The notes below the pieces were generated by a model, which worked only from the letters and a program-made list of their open reading frames with translations, was not told where the DNA came from and searched no databases. Positions 7,124 to 14,188 of a DNA stretch of 64,000 bases are shown in pieces; the first letter of the stretch is position 1; every line of letters starts with the position of its first letter. The translations under genes and the position numbers were made by a program. The stretch lies in assembly GCF_036688685.1 (NCBI RefSeq), contig NZ_JAQQPS010000014.1, forward strand, positions 107,680 to 171,679, in the 5' to 3' direction. The DNA comes from JALYUM01 sp036688685 (GTDB lineage Bacteria > Pseudomonadota > Gammaproteobacteria > Burkholderiales > Burkholderiaceae_D).

Positions 7124-8665
7124 ATGCGTACCAAACCAACCCCTGCCAAGCCGGCGCCGCGCCTGATCATTGTCGTCGAACAGATGAAGGACTGGCCCGA
7201 CACGGCCGCGCCGTATCAGATCGTGACGGCGGCCCAGTTTCTGGCCTCGAGCGGCCATGCCGCCGCGCCAGGCACCACGGTCATCAACCTGTGCCGCAGC
7301 TACAAATACCTGTCGGTGGGTTACTACTGCTCGCTGCTCGGCGAAGCGCGCGGGCAGGTGGTGCTGCCATCGGTGAAAACCATCAACGACCTGTCGCGCA
7401 AGGCCATCTATACCCTCGATACGGAAGAACTCGACTTTGTATTGAACCAGTCTCTCGACCATCCCGACCACCGCTTCATGCCAGTTGAGTTTTCGCTCGA
7501 TATTTATTTCGGCACCACCGAATACACGCCACTGGCGCCGCTGGCCCGGCAAATTTTCGAGACCTTCCCGGCGCCGCTGATGCGGGTCGAATTTACGCGC
7601 GAGGAGGACTGGAAAATCGGCGCGATCCGGGTCCAGAATATCAGCACCCTGTCCGACGCGCAGCTGGCGCAAGGCCGCGACGCGCTGCGTACCATCGAGC
7701 AGGCGCCCATGCCTGCGGCCGCGCCGACTAAACCGTACCGCTACCACATCGCCATCCTGCACGATCCGGAAGAAGAGCTCGCGCCCAGCAACCAGCAAGC
7801 CTTGAAGGCGTTCATCGACATGGGCCGCAAGATGGCCCTCGACGTCACGCTGATCGAAAAGAAGGATTTTTCGCGCCTGGCCGAATTCGATGCGCTGTTC
7901 ATTCGCGAGACCACGGCCATCAACCACCATACCTACCTGTTCGCGAAAAAAGCGGAAAGCGAAGGCATGGTCGTCATCGACGACTCGATGTCGATCCTGC
8001 GCTGCACCAACAAGGTCTACCTGGCCGATCTGCTGCGCATGCACGACATTCCCACACCGCGCACGCACACGCTGCAGCGCGCCGACCTGCAGGACATCGG
8101 CGCCATCGAGCGCGATATTGGGTATCCGATGGTGATGAAAATCCCGGATGGCGCGTTTTCGCGCGGCGTGACCAAGGTGGCCAATGCCGAAGAATTTCAG
8201 CAGACCGCGACCGCGCTGCTGAACCAGTCGGCCTTCATCCTGGTGCAGGAATATATGTTCACCGACTTCGACTGGCGCATCGGCGTGTTGAACCGCAAGG
8301 CCATCTTCGCCAGCAAATACTTCATGTCGAAGAACCACTGGCAAATTGCCAAGCGCGATGCGGGCGGCCAGGCCGAATTCGGCGCTGCCAGCGCCGTGCG
8401 CCTGGACGAAGTGCCGCCGCAATTGCTGGCCCACGCGGTCGCTGCCGCCAACCTGATCGGCGACGGCCTGTATGGCGTCGACATGAAGATGACGGCGCGC
8501 GGGCCGGTCGTCATCGAGGTCAACGACAACCCGAATATCGATGCCGGCAACGAAGACAGCGTGCTGGGCGACGCCATGTACCGCATTGTCCTGGGAGACA
8601 TCGTGCGCCGCCTCGACCTGGCCCATGGGCTGGTGGTGCATGTCGAGGAGTGCGCCAGTGAATGA
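7124..8665 (+). CDS. RimK-family ATP-grasp ligase with N-terminal RLAN-type domain
   Basis: A 513-residue protein. The first ~200 residues (PRLIIVVEQMKDWP onward) resemble the extra domain found before some RimK ATP-grasp enzymes. The C-terminal ~300 residues are an ATP-grasp fold: IGYPMVMKIPDGAFSRGV (ATP-binding lysine and glycine-rich loop), FILVQEYMFTDFDWRIGV, and the metal-binding end VVIEVNDNPNIDAGNED. RimK enzymes add amino acids, classically glutamate, to a carboxylate. The ATG at 7124 begins 13 bases after the GNAT/peptidase stop; an open extension back to 6848 merely overlaps that gene. The 3' end overlaps corA. The substrate is unknown, perhaps a peptide handled by the upstream peptidase. 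Confidence 0.85.
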   Translation: MRTKPTPAKPAPRLIIVVEQMKDWPDTAAPYQIVTAAQFLASSGHAAAPGTTVINLCRSYKYLSVGYYCSLLGEARGQVVLPSVKTINDLSRKAIYTLDTEELDFVLNQSLDHPDHRFMPVEFSLDIYFGTTEYTPLAPLARQIFETFPAPLMRVEFTREEDWKIGAIRVQNISTLSDAQLAQGRDALRTIEQAPMPAAAPTKPYRYHIAILHDPEEELAPSNQQALKAFIDMGRKMALDVTLIEKKDFSRLAEFDALFIRETTAINHHTYLFAKKAESEGMVVIDDSMSILRCTNKVYLADLLRMHDIPTPRTHTLQRADLQDIGAIERDIGYPMVMKIPDGAFSRGVTKVANAEEFQQTATALLNQSAFILVQEYMFTDFDWRIGVLNRKAIFASKYFMSKNHWQIAKRDAGGQAEFGAASAVRLDEVPPQLLAHAVAAANLIGDGLYGVDMKMTARGPVVIEVNDNPNIDAGNEDSVLGDAMYRIVLGDIVRRLDLAHGLVVHVEECASE

Positions 8666-9638
8666 GGTTGCCGCGCGCGTGAACTGCTCGGTGTACAGGA
8701 AAGGCATCAAGCTCGAAGACATTCCGATCGACGATATCAGCGAAGCGCTGGAAGAAGACGACACCTTTGTCTGGCTCGGCCTGGTCGAGCCGGACAAAGA
8801 ATTGATGCAGCACGTGCAGGCAGAATTCGACCTGCACGACCTGGCTGTGGAAGACGCCCAGAACGCGCATCAGCGTCCGAAAATCGAGGAATATGGCGAC
8901 ACCCTGTTCGTGGTGCTGCATACGGTGTCGCTGGCCGGGCAGACCATCCACTTCGGCGAAACGCACGTGTTTGTCGGACCGCGCTTCGTCATCACGGTGC
9001 GCCATGGCAAGTCGAGTGGCTATGCGTCGGTGCGCAAGCATACCGAAAGCATGCCTGCGCGCCTGGCGACGGGACCGGGCTATGTGCTGTACTCGATCAT
9101 CGATTTCATCGTCGACCATTACCAGCCGTGCATGGATACCTTGCAGTACCGGTTTCGCCAGGTCGAAAAAGATCTGTTCCTGCCCAATCCGCCCTCGGAC
9201 AACCTGGAAGAGTTCTACAACCTGAAAAACGAGCTGCTCTCGGTCCACGCGGCGGCGGCGCCGCTGACCGACATCTGCACGCAGCTGCTGCGCTTTCACA
9301 GCGACATCATCCCGAATGAAAACCGTATTTATTATCGCGACATTCTCGACCACGTCGCGCGCGTGACCGATACCGCCGACCGGATCAGCGAAATGATCAA
9401 TGCCGCCATGCAGGTGGCGCTGGCGCAGGTGACGATTCGCCAGAACGACGTGGTCAAGCGCCTGGCAGGGTGGGGCGCGATTCTCGCCGTGCCGACGATG
9501 GTGTTCAGCCTGTACGGCATGAATTTCAGGTTCATGCCCGAACTGGCGTGGCGCTGGAGTTATCCGGTGGTGATGCTGGGGATTTTTACTGGCAGTGTCC
9601 TGCTGCACAGGCGCCTGAAGCGTCTTGGCTGGCTATGA
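8658..9638 (+). CDS. corA: CorA-family divalent metal ion transporter
   Basis: A 326-residue inner-membrane channel of the CorA family, which carries Mg2+ (or Co2+/Ni2+/Zn2+) down the membrane potential. The long N-terminal cytoplasmic domain (VNCSVYRKGIKLEDI and following) ends in two C-terminal helices, and the pore signature YGMNF is present (about residue 290). The GTG start at 8658 overlaps the rimK end by 8 bases and has a strong GAGGAG site 7 bases upstream, so I prefer it to internal starts. Two arginines and lysines follow the last helix, as usual. Tight coupling to the RimK cluster is unusual for a housekeeping Mg channel and may mean it supplies the metal the ATP-grasp enzyme needs; that is inference. 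Confidence 0.92.
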   Translation: MNEVAARVNCSVYRKGIKLEDIPIDDISEALEEDDTFVWLGLVEPDKELMQHVQAEFDLHDLAVEDAQNAHQRPKIEEYGDTLFVVLHTVSLAGQTIHFGETHVFVGPRFVITVRHGKSSGYASVRKHTESMPARLATGPGYVLYSIIDFIVDHYQPCMDTLQYRFRQVEKDLFLPNPPSDNLEEFYNLKNELLSVHAAAAPLTDICTQLLRFHSDIIPNENRIYYRDILDHVARVTDTADRISEMINAAMQVALAQVTIRQNDVVKRLAGWGAILAVPTMVFSLYGMNFRFMPELAWRWSYPVVMLGIFTGSVLLHRRLKRLGWL

Positions 9639-10348
9639 ATCCCAGCAACTTCCTTCCCGGCCTCTGCAAGGGCTTGATGGGCGGCTTGCTGGGCCTGGAC
9701 GGCGCGCTGCGCGTGCCCTGCCTGGCCGAACCGCGCCCGTCCGAGGCCATCGTGCTGCGCCATGCGACCGGCCTGGTGGTGGTCGCAGCGGCGTGGCTGT
9801 GGCGCGCCACCATCGTCCCGCTCGAGGTACTGGCAAACCACCTTGATGTGGTCCTGTGCCTGCTCGCGGGCAGCCTGGCCGGCGCTACACAGAGGCAGCG
9901 CGAGTGGCGCGCGTCCCTGGTCGTGCTGGCCGCGCTGGGACTGCTGATCCTCGCCTTGCCGGCGCATGTATGGGGTGTGGTGGCCGGCGTCGCCATTGGG
10001 ATGGTGATGGGATGCGCCGCGGGCGCCGCCTTGCTGCTGGTGCCGGCCATCGTGTTGTTGTACGGCATGGAGATCAAGGTGGCGGGCAGCCTGGCGCTGA
10101 TGGTGTGTGCGCCGCTGCTGGCGACGGGACTGTTGCGCCAACCCGCGCCGTGGATGCTGCTGCGCCAACAACAAGACCAGTTGCTGGCGCTGGCGTGCGG
10201 CGCCGCGGCAGGTGCCTCGCTCGGCGTGCTGGTGCTGGGATGGCTGCCGTCGCATAGCGTCATAACGCTGGTCGAGGCGCTGCTTGTTTATGCCGCGTTT
10301 ATCAATTTCAGCGCATTCTTTACAAAATTTTTGCATGCGAAAAGCTAA
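9635..10348 (+). CDS. TSUP (TauE/SafE-like) membrane permease
   Basis: A 237-residue, almost entirely hydrophobic protein with about seven or eight membrane segments. The N-terminal GLCKGLMGGLLGLDGA resembles the glycine-rich first helix of TauE/SafE family carriers, and a second Gly/Ala-rich helix recurs in the middle (GVVAGVAIGMVMGCAAGAAL), consistent with the internal duplication of that family. These proteins export or import small sulfur- or carbon-containing anions; the substrate here cannot be read. The start ATG overlaps the corA stop (ATGA), so it is the fourth gene in a coupled run. Family assignment is by pattern and moderately secure. Confidence 0.65.
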   Translation: MNPSNFLPGLCKGLMGGLLGLDGALRVPCLAEPRPSEAIVLRHATGLVVVAAAWLWRATIVPLEVLANHLDVVLCLLAGSLAGATQRQREWRASLVVLAALGLLILALPAHVWGVVAGVAIGMVMGCAAGAALLLVPAIVLLYGMEIKVAGSLALMVCAPLLATGLLRQPAPWMLLRQQQDQLLALACGAAAGASLGVLVLGWLPSHSVITLVEALLVYAAFINFSAFFTKFLHAKS

Positions 10349-10380
10349 GCTGTCCGTTCGATTTATTCAGTACTTCAAAC

Positions 10381-10533
10381 ATGTATTCGACAAGGTATGG
10401 CAAGCCCGAACGCCGCCGGCTTGGGCGCTGGCGGCGAGCGTGGCATCGCGCGTTCTGGCTTGCCGAGCTGGCTGCCATCGTGCTGGTCTGGTACTACGCG
10501 GTCACCCTGATGCTGGCCGAGGGCTTGTTGTGA
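10381..10533 (+). CDS. 50-residue single-helix membrane protein
   Basis: A short frame encoding a very basic N-terminus (MYSTRYGKPERRRLGRWRRA) followed by one membrane helix (FWLAELAAIVLVWYYAVTLML) and AEGLL. Its TGA stop overlaps the GTG start of the downstream acetyltransferase (GTGA), which supports both calls. There is no strong ribosome site, and I know no family. It could be a small inner-membrane peptide co-translated with the acetyltransferase. Confidence 0.5.
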   Translation: MYSTRYGKPERRRLGRWRRAWHRAFWLAELAAIVLVWYYAVTLMLAEGLL

Positions 10534-11093
10534 CGGCCCGGCGACCGAATAGCGCCTGCGCGCTGACCGGCGCACGGGTGGCGTTGCGCCAGCTCGACAG
10601 CGGCGACGCGGCCGACCTGCTGGCCTTGTACGCGGACCCGGAAGTGATGCGCTACTGGAGCCACGCACCGTGGACATCAATCGACCAGGCCCGCTCCGCC
10701 ATCGCCGAAGCGCGCGCGGACTACCGCACCGGGGCCAGCCTGCACTACGCGATCGCGCACCGGGAAACCGGCGCATTGATCGGCTGCTGCGCCTTGTATG
10801 CATTCTCCAGGCAGAACCGCAGCGCCAGCGTCGGCTACATGCTGGCCAAGGCGCACCGGGGCCACGGCTATCTGCGCGAAGCGCTGGTTTTGCTGCTCGA
10901 TCACGGCTTCGATGCCCGCAGTCTGAATCGGGTCGAAGCGGAAGTGAGCCTGCACAACACCGGATCCTGCATGGTGCTGGCGCGCATGGGATTTCAGGTC
11001 GAGGGCTGCATGCGCGAGCATTGGATCGTCTCCGGCATCAGGCATGACACGGTGGCATACGGCTTGCTGCGGGCCGACTGGCGCTGCGGCTAA
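10530..11093 (+). CDS. GNAT N-acetyltransferase, RimJ/RimL type
   Basis: A 187-residue single-domain acetyltransferase. The opening ALTGARVALRQLDSGDAADL and PEVMRYWSHAPW are typical of RimJ/RimL-like enzymes; the acetyl-CoA binding loop is AKAHRGHGYLREAL and the C-terminal FQVEGCMREHWIVSG is conserved in the group. Such enzymes acetylate N-terminal amines of ribosomal or other proteins, or small amines. The GTG start at 10530 overlaps the stop of the small gene before it and gives the usual family length; a longer open frame upstream (to 10284) overlaps two other genes and lacks family similarity. Confidence 0.82.
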   Translation: MTARRPNSACALTGARVALRQLDSGDAADLLALYADPEVMRYWSHAPWTSIDQARSAIAEARADYRTGASLHYAIAHRETGALIGCCALYAFSRQNRSASVGYMLAKAHRGHGYLREALVLLLDHGFDARSLNRVEAEVSLHNTGSCMVLARMGFQVEGCMREHWIVSGIRHDTVAYGLLRADWRCG

Positions 11094-11127
11094 AACATCC
11101 GCGAGCAGACCGACGCATATTATTAAG

Positions 11128-11156
11128 TTGACCGACCAGTCACTCTCTTATATAGT
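11128..11156 (+). promoter_or_regulatory. tetR-type promoter with overlapping operator
   Basis: Good sigma-70 promoter: TTGACC (11128-11133), 17-base spacer, TATAGT (11151-11156). An imperfect palindrome TGACCGACCAGTCA (11129-11142) covers the -35 and half of the spacer, a classic place for TetR-family repression. The sequence CCAGTCACTCT (11136-11146) recurs inverted at 11769-11779. Confidence 0.65.
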
Positions 11157-11182
11157 CCTGTCCAGAGAACAGGAGTCCCGCC

Positions 11183-11749
11183 ATGGCACGACCGAGAAGT
11201 GATGAGAAGCGCAACGCCATCATGGCCGCGGCAATCAGGATCATCGCCGCGCAGGGATTGGGTGCGTCGACCGCCAGCATCGCGAAAGAGGCCGGCGTGT
11301 CGAATGGCGCCTTGTTCACGTATTTCGAAACCAAGTCGGCACTGCTGAACGAACTTTATCTGCACATCAAAGGCGACATGGCGCAGGCGACCATGACCGA
11401 CCTGCCGTTCGAGGCCGACCTGCGCGGCCAGATGCTGCATGTCTGGAACCGCTGGGTGCAGTGGGCCCAGGCCCATCCGCAGCAGCGCAGGGCCCTGGCC
11501 GAGCTGTCCGTCTCGCACGAGCTGACCGCGGCCACGCGCGACGCGGCCAGCCAGTCGTATGCCGGCATCGCCACGCTGCTCGAGCGCAGCCGTGCGCATG
11601 GCGTCCTGCGCGATGCGCCGCTGATGTTTGTCGGCTCGCTGGTCGTGGGCCTGCTCGATGCAACGGTTGACTACATGGCGCGCGATGCGGCCAACGCACC
11701 CACGCACGCCGCCGCCGGTTTCGCAGCCCTATGGCGCATGCTCGGCTGA
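11183..11749 (+). CDS. TetR/AcrR-family transcriptional regulator
   Basis: A 188-residue repressor-type protein. Residues 8-55 form the TetR helix-turn-helix (IAKEAGVSNGALFTYFETK is the recognition region), followed by a helical ligand-binding domain with AELSVSHELTAATRDA. It likely represses its own promoter, which carries a palindrome over the -35 box, and the downstream metallo-hydrolase gene 38 bases away, before which half of the same site recurs. The inducer is unknown. Confidence 0.88.
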   Translation: MARPRSDEKRNAIMAAAIRIIAAQGLGASTASIAKEAGVSNGALFTYFETKSALLNELYLHIKGDMAQATMTDLPFEADLRGQMLHVWNRWVQWAQAHPQQRRALAELSVSHELTAATRDAASQSYAGIATLLERSRAHGVLRDAPLMFVGSLVVGLLDATVDYMARDAANAPTHAAAGFAALWRMLG

Positions 11750-11768
11750 TTTTTTTAACGAATTAAAA

Positions 11769-11779
11769 GAGTGACTGGA
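11769..11779 (-). promoter_or_regulatory. Second TetR-type half-site
   Basis: AGAGTGACTGG on the plus strand is the exact reverse complement of 11136-11146 in the tetR promoter. It sits between the tetR stop and the hydrolase start. Eleven identical bases so close by are unlikely to be chance. Confidence 0.45.
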
Positions 11780-11787
11780 CACACATC

Positions 11788-12918
11788 ATGAGTAATCGAC
11801 AACGCTGGGTGGTCTCGGTCACGCAATCCTCTGTGGCGCCCAGGCACGGTCGCCTGGTCCTTCTCACTGCAGTCCTCTTTCTGGTACTCATCATGTCCTT
11901 ATTCACTGCTCAGGCAGCGCCGACAGCCGAACCATCGTCGCCCCAGTTCCGCGACGGTAAATTCCGCAATCCCGTCCCGATGCACAAACAAAGTGCAGCC
12001 GAGATAGCCCGCCTGATGTGGACCTTCGTGTTTAACAAGCCGGCCGGCACCATCCCGACCCAGGCCATCCCGGTGCGGGCTTTGAGCCGGAGCGCGCTGC
12101 TGGCGGCGCCCGACAAGTCGCTGTTTCGCCTGGGCCATTCGACCATGCTGATCAAGCTGGGCGGCGAGTTTTACCTGACCGATCCGGTGTTCTCGAAGCG
12201 CGCCTCGCCAGTGCAATGGGCCGGCCCGGCACGCTTCCACGAGGCGCCGATCACGATCGCCGAATTGCCGGACATCAAGGCTGTGATCCTGTCGCATGAC
12301 CACTACGATCACCTCGACCATGCCACCGTCCTGGCGCTGGCCGCGAAGACGCAATACTTCCTGGCGCCGCTGGGCGTGGGCCAGCGCCTGCGCGACTGGG
12401 GCATCGATGGCGCCAAAGTGCGCGAGTTCGACTGGTGGCAGGAAGCGGTCATCGACGGCACCCGTTTTGCGGCCACGCCAGCGCAGCATTTTTCCGGACG
12501 TGGCCTCGGCGACGGCAATTCGACGCTGTGGGCATCCTGGGTGATCATGCACGACGGCCTGCGCCTGTTCTTCAGCGGCGACACCGGCTACTTTGCCGGT
12601 TTCAAGGAAATTGGCGCCAAGTACGGGCCGTTCGACGTGGCGCTGATGGAAACGGGTGCCTACGACAAGCAATGGGCCGACATCCACATGCAGCCGGAAG
12701 AGACCCTGCAAGCCTTCCTCGACCTGCAGGGCAAGTGGCTGGTTCCCATGCATAACGGCACCTTCGACCTGGGCCTGCACCGCTGGCAGGAACCGTTCGA
12801 ACGCATTTCAGTATTGGCCAGCAAGCACGAGGTGGCGATGGCGACGCCTGAAATGGGCGAGCGCCTGGATTTGACACAGCCGCAGCCCGGAACACCGTGG
12901 TGGCGCGATTTGAAATAA
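11788..12918 (+). CDS. MBL-fold metallo-hydrolase, membrane-anchored, NAPE-PLD/UlaG-like
   Basis: A 376-residue protein with an N-terminal membrane segment (about residues 21-42, LVLLTAVLFLVLIMSLFTA) followed by a metallo-beta-lactamase fold. The metal site SHDHYDHLDH is complete, with later ligands in TPAQHFSGRG, FSGDTGY and VPMHNGTFDLGLH. The order resembles N-acylphosphatidylethanolamine phospholipase D-like and UlaG-like hydrolases rather than true beta-lactamases. The globular part probably sits outside the cytoplasm. It follows tetR closely and is likely controlled by it. Substrate not predictable. Confidence 0.85.
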   Translation: MSNRQRWVVSVTQSSVAPRHGRLVLLTAVLFLVLIMSLFTAQAAPTAEPSSPQFRDGKFRNPVPMHKQSAAEIARLMWTFVFNKPAGTIPTQAIPVRALSRSALLAAPDKSLFRLGHSTMLIKLGGEFYLTDPVFSKRASPVQWAGPARFHEAPITIAELPDIKAVILSHDHYDHLDHATVLALAAKTQYFLAPLGVGQRLRDWGIDGAKVREFDWWQEAVIDGTRFAATPAQHFSGRGLGDGNSTLWASWVIMHDGLRLFFSGDTGYFAGFKEIGAKYGPFDVALMETGAYDKQWADIHMQPEETLQAFLDLQGKWLVPMHNGTFDLGLHRWQEPFERISVLASKHEVAMATPEMGERLDLTQPQPGTPWWRDLK

Positions 12919-12919
12919 C

Positions 12920-14092
12920 TTAAAGACTGGCCAGATTGCGCATCAGGTAGCTGTTGAACATCGGAACCGTAAATGCGATGTCGCCGTGGGACGGGCTGTA
13001 AATCATCCCCTTGGCGATGATCTGCGCGCGCCGCGGTCCCAGCGCCTGGGCGGTTTCACCCAGTGCATCGGCCACGTCACCTGAGCGGTACGGGCCATCG
13101 CCGAGCCTGGCCATCGCCACGACGTATTCGCGTTCCTTTGGCGTGAGCCGGTCGAAGCGCACCTTGAAAAAACCGGCATCGAGCCGCCGCAGCGTTTTGG
13201 GCTCGGCCTGGCGCGCGTCCTGCAGCGTGATGGTCGTGCCAGTGGCGACGTTCCACGCTTGATGGCCCCATTCCTGCAAAAAATAGGGATAGCCCTGGGT
13301 CTTGATGAAAATTTCGGCGAGCGCGTCCTCATCGATCGCGGCACCTTCTCCCTGGACCGGCTGCCGGATCGCCTCCTTTGCATCGGCTTCCGGCAAGGCG
13401 CCGACCTCCGGATAGTGAAACAAGCGTTCCGCATACGATTTCGCATCACCCGACAAGGCCGCCACCTGCGGCAGTCCGGCGCCAAAAAACAGGACTGGCA
13501 GCCTGGCCTGGTTGATCTTGTGCAGCGCCACGATCAGGGCGGCCAGGTCCTTCTGACGCAGATACTGCACTTCATCGATCAGCAGCGTCCACGCCTTCCC
13601 GGCCGCCCTGGCCGCTTCGCCGATGCGCACGAACAGTTCCGGCAGATCGTTGTCCAGGTCGCCGCTATCGGCAATGCCAGCCTCGGGCTCGACGGCAATC
13701 GAGGTGTCGCCGTACTCGATCTTGAACGCGGCAGCGAAGGAACGCAGTGCGCGCATCGCTTCGTGCGCCTTGGCTTTGGCGTGTTCGGCCAGCGACAGCT
13801 TGCGCAGCGCCAGGTGTACGCGTGGCAGCAATTGTTCCGCAAGAGATTTGCCTTCGGGCGCTTCGATGAAGGTGGTGATGTGGGCATGGTCCTGCGCAAT
13901 GCCTTCGACGGCATTGAGCAGGACGGTCTTGCCCACGCCGCGCAAGCCCAGGAACAGCTGGGAGCGACTCGATTTGCAGAGCAGCGCGCGTTCGATGGCA
14001 ACGCGCGCGTCGTCCAGGATGGCCTGGCGACCGGCCAGTTCGGGCGGGTGGCTGCCGGCGCCGGGTGCAAACGGATTTCTGACGGGATCCAT
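12920..14092 (-). CDS. AAA/STAND-type ATPase of unknown role
   Basis: A 390-residue ATPase. Walker A is LGLRGVGKTVLLNAV (about residues 48-62), Walker B is WTLLIDEVQYL (about 165-180), a sensor region FFGAGLPQ follows, and the C-terminal third (DRLTPKEREYVVAMARLGDG) looks like a winged-helix lid. The pattern fits archaeal-type STAND ATPases and transposition or defence helper ATPases; no partner gene is next to it. It is convergent with the metallo-hydrolase, with only one base between the stops. Its upstream region is AT-rich with a 9-base inverted repeat, suggesting self-regulation. I cannot assign a process. Confidence 0.75.
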   Translation of the reverse strand: MDPVRNPFAPGAGSHPPELAGRQAILDDARVAIERALLCKSSRSQLFLGLRGVGKTVLLNAVEGIAQDHAHITTFIEAPEGKSLAEQLLPRVHLALRKLSLAEHAKAKAHEAMRALRSFAAAFKIEYGDTSIAVEPEAGIADSGDLDNDLPELFVRIGEAARAAGKAWTLLIDEVQYLRQKDLAALIVALHKINQARLPVLFFGAGLPQVAALSGDAKSYAERLFHYPEVGALPEADAKEAIRQPVQGEGAAIDEDALAEIFIKTQGYPYFLQEWGHQAWNVATGTTITLQDARQAEPKTLRRLDAGFFKVRFDRLTPKEREYVVAMARLGDGPYRSGDVADALGETAQALGPRRAQIIAKGMIYSPSHGDIAFTVPMFNSYLMRNLASL

Positions 14093-14102
14093 AATCTATC
14101 CA

Positions 14103-14174
14103 CTCTATCGAAGTCTACGTGGATATATTATGTGCAGGCTATACGTCGCTATACTTTGTTATAGATCGATAGAG
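14103..14174. repeat. Inverted repeat upstream of the AAA ATPase
   Basis: CTCTATCGA (14103-14111) and TCGATAGAG (14166-14174) form a perfect 9-base inverted repeat with 54 bases between the arms. The interval is AT-rich (ATATATTATG, ATACTTTGTTATAG), in contrast to the GC-rich surroundings. It lies between the ATPase start and the mrcA stop, so it probably holds the ATPase promoter and operator. Confidence 0.5.
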
Positions 14175-14188
14175 ATCGTAATGGCCGC

